From the NCBI GenBank assembly GCA_025359785.1, contig JANYET010000046.1, forward strand, positions 1-64,000: a stretch of DNA of 64,000 bases, given 5' to 3'. The translations under genes and the position numbers were made by a program. Source of the DNA: Alphaproteobacteria bacterium. GTDB lineage: Bacteria > Pseudomonadota > Alphaproteobacteria > Caulobacterales > Caulobacteraceae. This document shows, in pieces, positions 1 to 9,887 of the stretch; position 1 is the stretch's first letter; each line of letters begins with the position of its first letter. The notes under the pieces were generated by a model. That model ran no database searches and had not been told where the DNA came from. It worked only from the letters and a program-made list of their open reading frames with translations.

Positions 1-1
1 C

Positions 2-292
2 AGTATCGCCGGCGGCGCGGGCGACGACTTCATCTCCGGCGACCGGGGCAACGACACCGAGAGCGGCGGCGCGGGCGCGGACATCTTTCATGGCAGCCAG
101 GACGCGGGGATCGACAAGGTCCTGGACTTCCACCTGGCCGAAGGCGACCGGGTCCTGCTCGATCCCGGCACGACCTACACGGTGAGCCAGGTCGGGGCCG
201 ACACGGTGATCGACATGGGCGCCGGCAACCAGATGATCTTGGTCGGCGTGCAGATGACCACGCTGACCCCCGGCTGGATCTTCGGGGCCTGA
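2..292 (+). CDS. RTX-type calcium-binding secreted protein, C-terminal end (5' part outside window)
   Basis: The reading frame is open from the window edge to TGA at 290-292, giving the last 96 residues of a larger protein. The first third holds glycine/aspartate-rich nonapeptides of the RTX type (GGAGDDFIS, GDRGNDT, GGAGADIF), which bind calcium after export. The tail (KVLDFHLAEGDRVLLDPG and following) is typical of the last RTX segment that carries the type I secretion signal. No N-terminal domain is visible, so the enzymatic or adhesive role is unknown. A hairpin follows at 357-376. Confidence 0.8.
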   Translation, partial: SIAGGAGDDFISGDRGNDTESGGAGADIFHGSQDAGIDKVLDFHLAEGDRVLLDPGTTYTVSQVGADTVIDMGAGNQMILVGVQMTTLTPGWIFGA

Positions 293-356
293 GGCCGGCG
301 CGACCACAATCTAAGTTTCCCAAACCGTGGATCCGGCCTATAGATCGGCCCTCACC

Positions 357-380
357 GCCCGGCCGAAAGGCCGGGCGCCT
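357..380 (+). terminator. GC-rich hairpin with GAAA tetraloop, probable terminator
   Basis: GCCCGGCC (357-364) pairs perfectly with GGCCGGGC (369-376) around a GAAA loop, followed by a T-containing stretch without a clean poly-T. It lies 65 bases past the RTX stop and 50 bases before trcR, so it most likely ends the RTX transcript. Confidence 0.6.
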
Positions 381-426
381 TCATTTCCGACGCTTAAAAT
401 TCGTAAGACATGGAAACGGCAAGACC

Positions 427-1131
427 ATGAACACTGACATCCTGATGCCGAAGGCGACCGCCGTCTGGCTGGTCGACAACACCTCGCTGACCTTTGAGCA
501 GATCGCCGACTTCTGCGGGCTGCACCGGCTGGAAGTGAAGGGCATCGCCGACGGTGAAGTGGCGCGCGACATCCGCGGCGCCGATCCCATCGCCAACGGC
601 CAGCTCAGCCGCGAAGAGCTGGACGCCGCCGAAGCCAACGCCAAGCACGCGCTGGTCGCTCTGAAGAGCCGCCACGCGGAATATCTGAAGCCGCAGAAGA
701 AGGCGCCGCGCTACACGCCCGTCTCGCGCCGTCAGGACCGCCCGGACGCCATCGCCTGGTTCCTGCGCAACCACCCGGAGGTGGCCGACGCGCAGTTGGC
801 CCGCATCCTGGGCACCACCAAGGCCACCATCGACCAGGTGCGCAACCGCACCCACTGGAACTCGGCCAACATCAAGCCGGTCGACCCGGTGACGCTGGGG
901 CTCTCCACCCAGATGGAGCTGGACGCCGTGGTCAAGAAGGCCGCCGAGAAGAAGGCCCGCGACGACAAGCGCAAGGGTATCGTCGAGCCGGAAGGCGCGA
1001 CGCTGCTGCCGGCCTCGGAAACCGGCGTGGTCGCGCCCGACGAGCCCGCCGACAGCCACGAGCACGATCGCACCACCCACACCGCCGCCTCGGTCTTCCA
1101 AGACAACGAGGACGACGACGACGAGGACTAG
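427..1131 (+). CDS. trcR: Cell cycle transcriptional regulator TrcR (DUF1013)
   Basis: The 234-residue product matches the DUF1013 family, annotated as TrcR in alphaproteobacteria. A central segment (about residues 100-150, HPEVADAQLARILGTTKATI) has helix-turn-helix character and is followed by RNRTHWNSANIKPVDPVTLGL. The C-terminus is strongly acidic and ends in DNEDDDDED. The ATG at 427 is the first start and gives the normal family length. The family is thought to be a DNA- or RNA-polymerase-associated cell-cycle regulator; the exact target is not shown here. It is monocistronic, with hairpins on both sides. Confidence 0.85.
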   Translation: MNTDILMPKATAVWLVDNTSLTFEQIADFCGLHRLEVKGIADGEVARDIRGADPIANGQLSREELDAAEANAKHALVALKSRHAEYLKPQKKAPRYTPVSRRQDRPDAIAWFLRNHPEVADAQLARILGTTKATIDQVRNRTHWNSANIKPVDPVTLGLSTQMELDAVVKKAAEKKARDDKRKGIVEPEGATLLPASETGVVAPDEPADSHEHDRTTHTAASVFQDNEDDDDED

Positions 1132-1140
1132 AAGCTCGTC

Positions 1141-1159
1141 CCTCCCCGCGCCGGGGAGG
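1141..1159. terminator. Hairpin between convergent genes, candidate bidirectional terminator
   Basis: CCTCCCCG (1141-1148) pairs with CGGGGAGG (1152-1159) over a 3-base loop. It sits in the 55-base gap between the convergent ends of trcR and the small YdcH-like gene. There is no poly-T tract, so termination is inferred from position and stem strength. Confidence 0.45.
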
Positions 1160-1186
1160 CAGGGCGGTTGCTCGGAGGCGGGGCTG

Positions 1187-1360
1187 TTAGTGTAGCTGTC
1201 CGCGCAGGGCCTCAAGCTGTTCCTTCAGCTTGAGCTTCTGTCGCTTCAGTTCCTTGAGCCTGATGTCGTCCGAGGCGGGCCTTCGCATTTCGTCCTGAAT
1301 CGCATCTTCGAGAGAACGGTGGCGGGATCCGAGTTCACGGATCCGGGCTTCCAACGCCAT
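1187..1360 (-). CDS. YdcH-like small coiled-coil protein (DUF465)
   Basis: An intact 57-codon minus-strand frame runs from ATG at 1360 to TAA at 1187. The product begins MALEARIRELGSRHRSLEDA and ends with a lysine/leucine-rich helix (RLKELKRQKLKLKEQLEAL). This is the DUF465/YdcH pattern: a short N-terminal helix, a variable link, then a basic helix, likely forming a hairpin coiled coil. Its function is unknown in the family. A second member lies at 2539-2748, sharing the KRKKLKLKDEI-type helix. It is divergent from ubiX. Confidence 0.8.
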   Translation of the reverse strand: MALEARIRELGSRHRSLEDAIQDEMRRPASDDIRLKELKRQKLKLKEQLEALRGQLH

Positions 1361-1485
1361 GACGAGTGGCCTCCTTGTTGTTGGCTGGCCCAGTGAACAC
1401 CCGCTATGCGCGGCTGTCAGATCACATATGTTTGCAGACGGCGGCGCCGACCAAGGTGACCCGTCACGCGTTAGGAACCCCTCTT

Positions 1486-2085
1486 ATGCCGCAAAGCGAG
1501 CGACCCAGGCTGGTGGTGGGCATCTCAGGCGCCTCCGGAGTGGTCTATGGCCTTCGCGCCGTGGACGCCTGCCGCGACCTCGGAATCGAATCGCATCTGG
1601 TGTTGAGCAAGGCCGCGGCGCTGACGCTTGCCCAGGAAACCGAGCTTTCGCTGGCCGAAGTCAATGCCAAGGCCGACGTCGTGCACAAGGCCGCCGACAT
1701 CGGCGCGTCGATCGCCTCGGGCTCGTTCCGCACCCTGGGCATGCTCGTCGCCCCCTGCTCGGTGCGCACCATGAGCGAGATCGCCACCGGCGTGACCTCG
1801 TCCCTGCTGACGCGGGCGGCCGATGTGGTGCTGAAGGAGCGCCGGCCTCTGGTGCTGATGGTCCGCGAGACGCCGCTGCATCTGGGCCACCTGCGCACCC
1901 TGGTGAAACTGGCCGAGATGGGCGCGGTGATCGCCCCGCCGCTGCCGGCCTTCTACGCCAGGCCCGGCTCCATCGAGGCCATGGTCGATCAGTCGGTGGG
2001 TCGCGTGTTGGACCTCTTCGGCCTGTCATGGACGCCGGTTAAACGCTGGGGCCAGGATATCGGACCTGTCGCGGTGGAGACCTGA
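1486..2085 (+). CDS. ubiX: Flavin prenyltransferase UbiX
   Basis: UbiX joins dimethylallyl phosphate to reduced FMN, making the prenylated FMN cofactor of UbiD-type decarboxylases in ubiquinone synthesis. The N-terminus VVGISGASGVVYGLR is the flavin-binding signature, and RRPLVLMVRETPLHLGHLRTLVKLAEMGAVI is the conserved C-terminal core (19-residue parts only are diagnostic). The ATG at 1486 gives 199 residues, the normal family length; an in-frame upstream ATG at 1366 would add 40 residues with no family match. The next gene starts directly after the TGA, so the two are co-transcribed. Confidence 0.92.
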   Translation: MPQSERPRLVVGISGASGVVYGLRAVDACRDLGIESHLVLSKAAALTLAQETELSLAEVNAKADVVHKAADIGASIASGSFRTLGMLVAPCSVRTMSEIATGVTSSLLTRAADVVLKERRPLVLMVRETPLHLGHLRTLVKLAEMGAVIAPPLPAFYARPGSIEAMVDQSVGRVLDLFGLSWTPVKRWGQDIGPVAVET

Positions 2086-2529
2086 ATGGCGCTCTGGGAC
2101 TGGACCCTGAAGGCCTACGCCGGGGCCGGCGTGCCGGAGGCCTGCCTGACCCTGCAGGACCAGCACGGCCAGAACACCTCCCTGCTGCTCTGGGCCGTCT
2201 GGGCGGAGGCCGCCGATACGGTGCTGCTGGCCCGCGCGGCCGATGTGGCGCGGCGCTGGGAGGCGCTCAGCCTGACGCCGATCCGCGCGGTCCGCCGGGC
2301 GCTGAAGCCGGCCTTCGACGGCATCGGCGACCGCGATCGCGAAGGCCTGCGCGAGGATGTGAAGGCGGTCGAGCTCCGCGCCGAGCGGGTGCTGATGGAA
2401 AGCCTGGAGGCCCTGACCGACGGCCATGGCGGCGCCCATGCGCTGGCGGCGCTGGAAGCGGCGGCCGCGGCCTGGGGAAAGCCCGCGCCAGCGGAAGCTC
2501 TGGCTGCGCTCGCCGCCGCCCTGGGCTAG
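2086..2529 (+). CDS. TIGR02444 family protein (DUF2390), unknown function
   Basis: The 147-residue protein begins MALWDWTLKAYAGAGVPEAC and continues LTLQDQHGQNTSLLLWAVWA, the signature of the TIGR02444/DUF2390 family. It is largely helical and soluble, with no signal peptide. The ATG directly abuts the ubiX stop, so translation is probably coupled. No biochemical function is known for the family; the link to ubiX is only by position. Confidence 0.75.
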   Translation: MALWDWTLKAYAGAGVPEACLTLQDQHGQNTSLLLWAVWAEAADTVLLARAADVARRWEALSLTPIRAVRRALKPAFDGIGDRDREGLREDVKAVELRAERVLMESLEALTDGHGGAHALAALEAAAAAWGKPAPAEALAALAAALG

Positions 2530-2538
2530 GGTTCACGC

Positions 2539-2748
2539 ATGAACGACGACATGTCCTATGCGGCCCTGGATGCGATGCTCGTCGAGCTCCGGCAGGATCA
2601 CGCCGACCTCGACGCTGCGATCCAGGCGCTTTCGGCCACGCCGCTGCCCGACATGCTGCTGATCGCGCGCCTGAAGCGGAAAAAGCTGAAGCTGAAGGAT
2701 GAGATCGCCCGCGTCGAAGACCAGATCAACCCGGACATTATTGCGTAG
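2539..2748 (+). CDS. YdcH-like small coiled-coil protein (DUF465)
   Basis: The 69-residue protein has two helices, AALDAMLVELRQDHADLDAA and ARLKRKKLKLKDEIARVEDQ, matching DUF465/YdcH. AGGG at 2528-2531 is spaced 7 bases before the ATG at 2539, supporting this start over the in-frame ATG four codons later. It follows the TIGR02444 gene by 9 bases and probably ends the ubiX operon. Its stop touches the end of the convergent gene at 2749. Confidence 0.8.
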   Translation: MNDDMSYAALDAMLVELRQDHADLDAAIQALSATPLPDMLLIARLKRKKLKLKDEIARVEDQINPDIIA

Positions 2749-3183
2749 TCAGCGCAGCGGACAGCGCGCGAAGAAACTCGCGATTGCGCGCCGCTCACGG
2801 CGGTCCTTCCCGGCAAGGTCGGCTCCGTTGACCCGCAACCCGCCGCTGGCCCGGAATGCCTTGAGGACCCCGTCCATGCGAGCCAGCCGGACTTCCGCGT
2901 AGTCGCCGCTTTCTTCTTCGCGCGTCAGGCGGGCGGAATATCGATGCGTCAAATTGCCGGACGAAAGCCTGATTGCTGATGGGTCGGCCTTCAGGACAAT
3001 CCATGTCGTCAAAACAACTTTAGGCCCCGCGCACACCATTGATGCCGCATAGGCGTCTGACTCGTCCGGTGCGTATGCCAATTCATGACCGTCGAAATGC
3101 CAGTAAGGCGGATTGTCGGCCCGGGCGACGCCATCAGCGGCGAGGACGGCCATGGCGGCGGCCGCAGCGATCGGGAAGCGCAT
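2749..3183 (-). CDS. Small exported protein of unknown function
   Basis: The 144-residue product starts with a clear signal peptide (MRFPIAAAAAMAVLAADGVA, with likely cleavage near ARADN). The mature part has two cysteines (near VCAGPKVVL and at FFARCPLR), which could form a disulfide in the periplasm. I do not recognise the family. It begins 4 bases after the stop of the diguanylate cyclase gene and on the same strand, so the two probably form an operon. Confidence 0.65.
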   Translation of the reverse strand: MRFPIAAAAAMAVLAADGVARADNPPYWHFDGHELAYAPDESDAYAASMVCAGPKVVLTTWIVLKADPSAIRLSSGNLTHRYSARLTREEESGDYAEVRLARMDGVLKAFRASGGLRVNGADLAGKDRRERRAIASFFARCPLR

Positions 3184-3187
3184 CTGG

Positions 3188-3901
3188 CTACGCCGACTTC
3201 CGTTCCCGTTTCCGCGCGTACATGGCCGCGTCGGCCTCGGCGACCAGGGCCTCGGGCTCGGCGTCCTGGCTGATCTCGCGCACGCCCCAGGAGATGTGCA
3301 GGGGCGCGGACCATTCGCCGAACTTCAAAGGCTCGGCCTCGATGGCGCGGGCGAGCGCGGCGGCCTTGGCCTCGGCGGTGGCGTGGTCGGCCTGGGCCAG
3401 GATCACCGCGAACTCGTCGCCGCCCATGCGGCCGACGATGTCGCTCTCGCGGACGTGGGCCAGCAGGCGCTCGGCCACGGCCTTGAGCGCCGCGTCGCCC
3501 GCCGCATGGCCCAGGCGGTCGTTGACGCCCTTCAGATCGTCGAGGTCGAAATAGACCAGGCTGGCGAGTGAGCCATAGCGCTGGGCGAAGGTGCGGATGC
3601 GGCCGAGTTCGCGCAGCAGCGCGCGGCGGTTCAACAGCGGCGTCAGCGCGTCGCGGTCGGCCAGATTCTCGACTTCGGCCAGCCGGACCTTCAGACGGCC
3701 CACCTCGCCACGCAGGTCGTCGATCTCACCCAGCAGGGTCTGGACCGCGGCGGTGACCGCCGGCGTCATCTCCGCCTGAGAAATGCCGAGGAATTCGGCG
3801 GAGTCCACGGGCGCGGCGCCCCGCACCTGCGCGCCCGCCTGGGCGAGCGCGCGCCGTCTCATCGCCGAGAAGGGCTCGTTGCGCGCGCCGGCTATCTTCA
3901 T
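3188..3901 (-). CDS. GGDEF diguanylate cyclase
   Basis: The 237-residue protein makes cyclic di-GMP from two GTP. Residues 45-85 form a predicted coiled coil (AAVQTLLGEIDDLRGEVGRL), then the GGDEF domain starts at DALTPLLNRRALL. FDLDDLK (about 118-124) supplies the metal-binding aspartate and MGGDEF (159-164) the active-site loop. RESD at 151-154, five residues before GGDEF, is an intact inhibitory I-site, so product inhibition is expected. There are no membrane segments. The layout resembles short coiled-coil cyclases such as Caulobacter DgcB, but orthology is not proven. Confidence 0.88.
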   Translation of the reverse strand: MKIAGARNEPFSAMRRRALAQAGAQVRGAAPVDSAEFLGISQAEMTPAVTAAVQTLLGEIDDLRGEVGRLKVRLAEVENLADRDALTPLLNRRALLRELGRIRTFAQRYGSLASLVYFDLDDLKGVNDRLGHAAGDAALKAVAERLLAHVRESDIVGRMGGDEFAVILAQADHATAEAKAAALARAIEAEPLKFGEWSAPLHISWGVREISQDAEPEALVAEADAAMYARKRERKSA

Positions 3902-3983
3902 GGATCGGTTCCCGAAGCTGGCCCCAAGCTGAGCCTTAGAATCAAAGACGCGACAACAGTTTGCCGAATCTAGCCGTCCTTGG

Positions 3984-4011
3984 TTGCCCCTGCAAAGTCG
4001 GCGCCTATACT
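3984..4011 (+). promoter_or_regulatory. Candidate sigma-70 type promoter for purE
   Basis: A good -10 box, TATACT (4006-4011), lies 32 bases before the purE start. TTGCCC at 3984-3989 is a fair -35 with 16 bases spacing. This is a motif match only. Confidence 0.4.
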
Positions 4012-4043
4012 CCGCCGCCTTCCAACCGGGGGTCTAGACCGAC

Positions 4044-4538
4044 ATGAGCGCCGCATCAGCGCCCGTCGCCATCATTATGGGCAGCCGCTCGGACTGGCCG
4101 ATCCTGCGCCATGCCGCCGAGATGCTCGATAGCCTGGGCGTGGCCTATGAGGCCAAGGTGGTCTCCGCCCACCGCACGCCGGAGCGCATGTACGCCTTTG
4201 CCAAGGGGGCCAAGGCGGCGGGCTTCAAGGTGATCATCGCCGCGGCCGGCGGCGCCGCGCACCTGCCCGGCATGACCGCGTCCCTGACCGAGCTGCCGGT
4301 GCTGGGCGTACCGATCGAGTCCAAGGCGCTGAAGGGCATGGATAGCCTGCTCTCCATCGTCCAGATGCCGGCGGGCATCCCGGTGGGCACGCTGGCCATC
4401 GGCGAGGCGGGCGCCAAGAACGCCGGCCTGATGGCCGCCAAAATCCTGGCCCTGTCAGACGAGGCGATCGCCCAGCGCCTTGAGGCTTTCACAGCCAAGC
4501 AGACCGCCAGCATCCCCGAGACCGTAGAAGACCAGTGA
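4044..4538 (+). CDS. purE: N5-carboxyaminoimidazole ribonucleotide mutase PurE
   Basis: PurE moves the carboxyl group of N5-CAIR to C4, giving CAIR, in purine synthesis. The motifs IIMGSRSDW (near residue 10), SAHRTPERM and [11 protein letters not shown] are those of class I PurE. The 164-residue length is normal. The stop overlaps the GTG start of purK by four bases, so the two steps of the pathway are translationally coupled. Confidence 0.95.
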   Translation: MSAASAPVAIIMGSRSDWPILRHAAEMLDSLGVAYEAKVVSAHRTPERMYAFAKGAKAAGFKVIIAAAGGAAHLPGMTASLTELPVLGVPIESKALKGMDSLLSIVQMPAGIPVGTLAIGEAGAKNAGLMAAKILALSDEAIAQRLEAFTAKQTASIPETVEDQ

Positions 4539-5617
4539 CCGCGATCCTGCCGCTCGCGCCGGGCTCGCGCATCGGCATCCTCGGCGGCGGCCAGCTAGGC
4601 CGGATGCTGGCGCTGGCTGCCGCGCGCCTGGGCTTCGACGTGGTGGTGCTGGAGCGCGAGGCCGACAGTCCGGCGGGCCGCGTGGCGTCCAAGCTGATTG
4701 TTGGCGGCTACACCGACGAGGCGGCGCTCGCCGAACTGGCGGCCTCCACCAGCCTGGTCACCTATGAGTTCGAGAACGTACCGGCGGCCTCTGTCGCCTG
4801 GCTGACCGCGCACGGCGTCGAAGTGGCGCCCGGCGAGCAGGCGCTGGCCGTGGCTCAGGACCGGGTGGCCGAGAAGACCTTCCTCAACGCCCACGGCGCC
4901 CCGACCGTGGCCTTCGCCGCCGCCGCGACGCCGGATGAGGCGGTGCGGGCGGTAGCCCGGATCGGCGCACCGGCCCTGATGAAGACCCGCCGCGAGGGCT
5001 ACGACGGCAAGGGCCAGCGCTGGGTGGAGCACGCCGCGGACGCCGCCGCCGCCTTCGCCGAGCTGGGCGGCGTGCCGGTGATCGTCGAGGCGGCCGCCGA
5101 TTTTGTCCGCGAGCTGTCGATCATCGCCGCGCGGGGCCGCGACGGGGCGACCGCTATCTATCCCCTGGCGGAAAACCACCACGAGCACGGCATCCTGCGC
5201 CGCAGCCTGGCGCCGGCCCGCACGACGCCGGCGCTGAACGACCAGGCCGAGCGGATCGCCGCCCGCATCCTGGCCGGGCTCGGCTATGTCGGCGTGATCG
5301 GCATCGAACTGTTCGAGATGGCCGACGGCCGCCTGCTGGTGAACGAGATCGCGCCCCGGGTGCACAACACCGGTCATTGGACCCAGGACGGCTGCGAGGT
5401 CGACCAGTTCGAACAGCACATCCGCGCTGTCGCCGGCTGGCCGCTCGGCCCCACGCGCGCCATCGCCCAGGTCGAGATGCTGAACCTGCTGGGCGAGGAG
5501 GCCGACGCCTGGGCGAAATACGCCGCTGAGCCCGAGACCCGCCTCCACCTTTATGGCAAGCGCGGCGCCAAGCCGGGGCGCAAGATGGGGCACGTGAACC
5601 GGGTGAAGTCGCTGTGA
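4535..5617 (+). CDS. purK: 5-(carboxyamino)imidazole ribonucleotide synthase PurK
   Basis: PurK is an ATP-grasp enzyme that carboxylates AIR with ATP and bicarbonate, making the substrate of PurE. The N-terminus [20 protein letters not shown] is the family signature; [14 protein letters not shown] is the ATP-grasp loop and [14 protein letters not shown] the metal/substrate segment. The start is GTG in a GTGA overlap with the purE stop. The 360-residue length is normal. Confidence 0.95.
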   Translation: MTAILPLAPGSRIGILGGGQLGRMLALAAARLGFDVVVLEREADSPAGRVASKLIVGGYTDEAALAELAASTSLVTYEFENVPAASVAWLTAHGVEVAPGEQALAVAQDRVAEKTFLNAHGAPTVAFAAAATPDEAVRAVARIGAPALMKTRREGYDGKGQRWVEHAADAAAAFAELGGVPVIVEAAADFVRELSIIAARGRDGATAIYPLAENHHEHGILRRSLAPARTTPALNDQAERIAARILAGLGYVGVIGIELFEMADGRLLVNEIAPRVHNTGHWTQDGCEVDQFEQHIRAVAGWPLGPTRAIAQVEMLNLLGEEADAWAKYAAEPETRLHLYGKRGAKPGRKMGHVNRVKSL

Positions 5618-5623
5618 TCCTTT

Positions 5624-5753
5624 CCTCCCCTTGATGGGGAGGGTGGATCTCGCCTTCGGCGCGAGACGGGTGGGGATGTGTGGGCCGGAGTGCTGACTCA
5701 GAGTTTGAACGCGACTTCCGCACCCTGACGGCTTCGCCGTCTGTCCTTCCCCG
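5624..5753. repeat. Hairpin-rich interspersed repeat between convergent purK and COQ9 genes
   Basis: CCTCCCC (5624-5630) pairs with GGGGAGG (5636-5642). It is followed by a second stem around a CTTCG-type loop (5648-5666) and a third palindrome near 5727-5742 (GACGGCTTCGCCGTC). This composition is the kind of short palindromic intergenic repeat that is spread widely in Caulobacter-group genomes. It may also terminate transcription from both sides. Its right edge runs into the stop of the COQ9 gene. Confidence 0.55.
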
Positions 5754-6410
5754 TTAAGGTAGGGAAGACCGATACCGCATCCGCCCCAGCGCGCCGGCGA
5801 CGGCGTCCATCATCAGGCTCGGCTTCAGCTTCGTGGTCCGCTTCCAGGTCTCGAAGGCCATGACGTTGGCGATGCGGCGATCGGCGAAGGCCAGGGCGGC
5901 TTCCCGGCCCGACGACAGCTGGACGGCCAACGCGCCGGTCAGGATGCCGGCCAGCAGCGCGCGCTTGGAATAGTGGTTCTCATCCGTCGCCGTGTCGCCC
6001 GCCCAGCGCCAGAGGACGTCGGCGCTTTCCCAGGCCAGGCGCACGCCGAGCGTCAGATGGGATGGCAGCGCCAGGAAGCCGGTCCAGCGGCGAACCGCGG
6101 CCTCATCGGCGGTGGTGGCGGCCAGGCGGGCCTCCACGGCGCGCGCGATGCGCTCACGGATTTTCAGCGTCGCCGGATCGACGGCGGCCAGGGTCGCCAA
6201 CGCGGCGGCGTCATGCCGGCGCGAGAGCAGGGCGGCCAGGTCGGCGGGGCCCTGCGGCAACACAAGCCCGGTCTCGCCGGCCGACAGCCCGCAGGCCTTG
6301 CCGGCCATCGCCGCCATCCGCGTGGTCCAGCCCTCGTGCGGCGCGATCGTCAGAGCCGCGTCCAGCAGCCGTTGTTCGGTGGCTTCCGCCCAATCCTGTT
6401 TCCCGCTCAT
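5754..6410 (-). CDS. COQ9 family ubiquinone biosynthesis protein
   Basis: The 218-residue protein has the COQ9 pattern: a TetR-like N-terminal helical part (EQRLLDAALTIAPHEGWTTR) and the conserved C-terminal lipid-binding region including YSKRALLAGI and AFADRRIANVMAFE. COQ9 binds lipids and presents ubiquinone intermediates to COQ7-type hydroxylases. The final residues RSSLP and the stop lie inside a repeat-like sequence. The gene is divergent from rpsU. Confidence 0.85.
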   Translation of the reverse strand: MSGKQDWAEATEQRLLDAALTIAPHEGWTTRMAAMAGKACGLSAGETGLVLPQGPADLAALLSRRHDAAALATLAAVDPATLKIRERIARAVEARLAATTADEAAVRRWTGFLALPSHLTLGVRLAWESADVLWRWAGDTATDENHYSKRALLAGILTGALAVQLSSGREAALAFADRRIANVMAFETWKRTTKLKPSLMMDAVAGALGRMRYRSSLP

Positions 6411-6596
6411 CGCGCTATCCTAAACCGAAAATGCTGCTCGTGCGCCGTGGACATCCTTCCCCCGGTCTGATATCTCGCCGCGCTCAATCCGGTAGGCTTC
6501 TCGCCTGCGGGACGTGATTTCTTTTTGTTCGCTCGCCGCCGCCCCTAGCCGGGACTTCAGGGGGCCGGGCGGGAACGACCAACAGGAGAGAGACCC

Positions 6597-6845
6597 CTGG
6601 TTCAGATTTTCGTCCGCGACAACAACGTCGATCAAGCCCTCAAGGCGCTGAAGAAGAAGATGCAGCGCGAAGGCTCGTTCCGCGAAATGAAGCGGCACGT
6701 CCACTATGAAAAGCCCTCGGAAAAGCGTGCTCGCCAAAAGGCGGAAGCCGTGCGCCGGGCGCGTAAGCTGGCCCGCAAGCGCGCTCAGCGCGAAGGCCTG
6801 ATCGCGGCGCCGAAGAAGCCGACGACCGGACCCGGCGCCCGGTAG
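6597..6845 (+). CDS. rpsU: 30S ribosomal protein S21, apparent CTG start
   Basis: The product ([20 protein letters not shown], then [20 protein letters not shown]) is S21, a basic protein of the small subunit. No ATG, GTG or TTG precedes the conserved N-terminus in frame near it. The codon where the initiator belongs is CTG at 6597-6599, and AGGAG at 6584-6588 stands 8 bases before it, an ideal distance. The first ATG in frame, at 6660, would delete 21 conserved residues. From CTG the protein has 82 residues, with the long basic C-terminal tail common in alphaproteobacteria. Confidence 0.88.
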   Translation: MVQIFVRDNNVDQALKALKKKMQREGSFREMKRHVHYEKPSEKRARQKAEAVRRARKLARKRAQREGLIAAPKKPTTGPGAR

Positions 6846-6875
6846 CGCTTAATTCAGCAAATTCATGCCTATCTC

Positions 6876-6904
6876 AGGGGCCGCGTCCGAAGGGCGCGGC
6901 CCTT
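6876..6904 (+). terminator. Intrinsic-type terminator after rpsU
   Basis: GGGCCGCG (6878-6885) pairs with CGCGGCCC (6895-6902); the flanking A-T and G-T pairs extend the stem to 6876-6904. A short T-containing tail follows. It lies 30 bases after the rpsU stop. Confidence 0.65.
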
Positions 6905-7024
6905 AGCATTTGTGGTCCAGGCGCGATCTTCCGTCGCGGCCCGGGTCGCGAACTGGTGAAACGGCATTGGGGCTCCTATCTTGGGGCTTCCGGCGCTAAG
7001 CCATTTATCGAGGCGATACTACCG

Positions 7025-8905
<1,881 letters not shown>

Positions 8906-8947
8906 GGCGCCCGACCAGACTGAAGATCCGGCCAGACTGAAGATTGA

Positions 8948-8979
8948 GGGCGGCCACCGGCGACGGGGCCGCCCTTTTT
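8948..8979 (+). terminator. Intrinsic terminator after ftsH
   Basis: GGGCGGCC (8948-8955) pairs perfectly with GGCCGCCC (8967-8974) and TTTTT follows at 8975-8979. It is a textbook rho-independent terminator, separating ftsH from folP. Confidence 0.9.
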
Positions 8980-8995
8980 CGTTATCGAGGTGGGC

Positions 8996-9850
8996 ATGAA
9001 CTCGCCTGCCGCCCAGCCGGTCCGCACGGCCCCCGTGAACGTCTGGGGCGTCATCAACACGACGCAGGACAGCTTCTCCGACGGTGGGCGTTTCGATGAA
9101 CTCCCCTCGGCGATGGCTCAGGCCCGGCGGCTGATCGCCGACGGCGCCGACGTCCTCGACATCGGCGGCGAGTCTACCCGGCCAGGCGCCGAGGCGGTCT
9201 CCGAGGCGCGGGAAGTCGATCGCGTCGTTCCCCTGATCCGGGCGATCCGGGCGGAAAGCACGATCCCGATCTCCATCGACACGATGAAGCCCGCCGTGGC
9301 CCACGCGGCGGTCGAGGCGGGGGCCACGATCTGGAACGACGTCACCGCGCTCCGCCACGCGGCCGACAGTCTCGGCGTCGCCGCCGAACTCGGCTGCGAC
9401 GTGGTGCTGATGCACATGCGCGGCGAGCCCCAGACCATGCAGGCCGCGCCGCATTACGACGACGTGGTGGGCGAGGTCGCGGCCTTCCTGCAGGCTCGGG
9501 CCGAAGCCGCCATGGCCGCCGGCGTGGCCCGGGAGCGCATCTGGCTCGATCCCGGCATCGGCTTCGGCAAGCACATGACCCGCCATAACCTGCCACTGCT
9601 GGCCGGTCTGGACCGGGTCGTGGCCCTGGGCTTCCCGGTTCTGCTCGGCGTCAGTCGCAAGCGTTTCATCAGCGCGCTCGACAGCGGCGAAGACCGGCCG
9701 CCTCACGAGAGATTGGGTGGCTCCATCGCCGGCGCCCTGGCCGGCGCGGCGGCGGGCGTCGCGGCGGTGCGGGTCCACGACGTGCGCGAGACGGTTCAGG
9801 CTCTCGTCGTCTGGACCGCCATCGCTCAGGCGCGGCCTCGACAGAATTGA
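8996..9850 (+). CDS. folP: Dihydropteroate synthase
   Basis: FolP condenses 4-aminobenzoate with the pterin diphosphate to make dihydropteroate in folate synthesis; it is the sulfonamide target. Motifs are VWGVINTTQDSFSDGG near residue 20, LDIGGESTRPGA, the MHMRG loop (about residue 140) and LDPGIGFGKH. GAGG at 8987-8990 favours ATG 8996, although a GTG two codons upstream is also in frame. The length (284) is normal. thiD follows 37 bases downstream. Confidence 0.94.
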   Translation: MNSPAAQPVRTAPVNVWGVINTTQDSFSDGGRFDELPSAMAQARRLIADGADVLDIGGESTRPGAEAVSEAREVDRVVPLIRAIRAESTIPISIDTMKPAVAHAAVEAGATIWNDVTALRHAADSLGVAAELGCDVVLMHMRGEPQTMQAAPHYDDVVGEVAAFLQARAEAAMAAGVARERIWLDPGIGFGKHMTRHNLPLLAGLDRVVALGFPVLLGVSRKRFISALDSGEDRPPHERLGGSIAGALAGAAAGVAAVRVHDVRETVQALVVWTAIAQARPRQN

Positions 9851-9887
9851 CCGGTGCAAATCCGCTGTTGCCGCGCTATCCGGAGCC

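Noticed and set aside
1366..1485. Upstream in-frame extension of ubiX from ATG 1366
   Set aside because: The 40 added residues do not match UbiX and the ATG at 1486 gives the exact family length.
6956..7024. Longer ftsH start at 6956
   Set aside because: It would put 23 non-family residues before the first membrane helix; ATG 7025 matches known FtsH N-termini.
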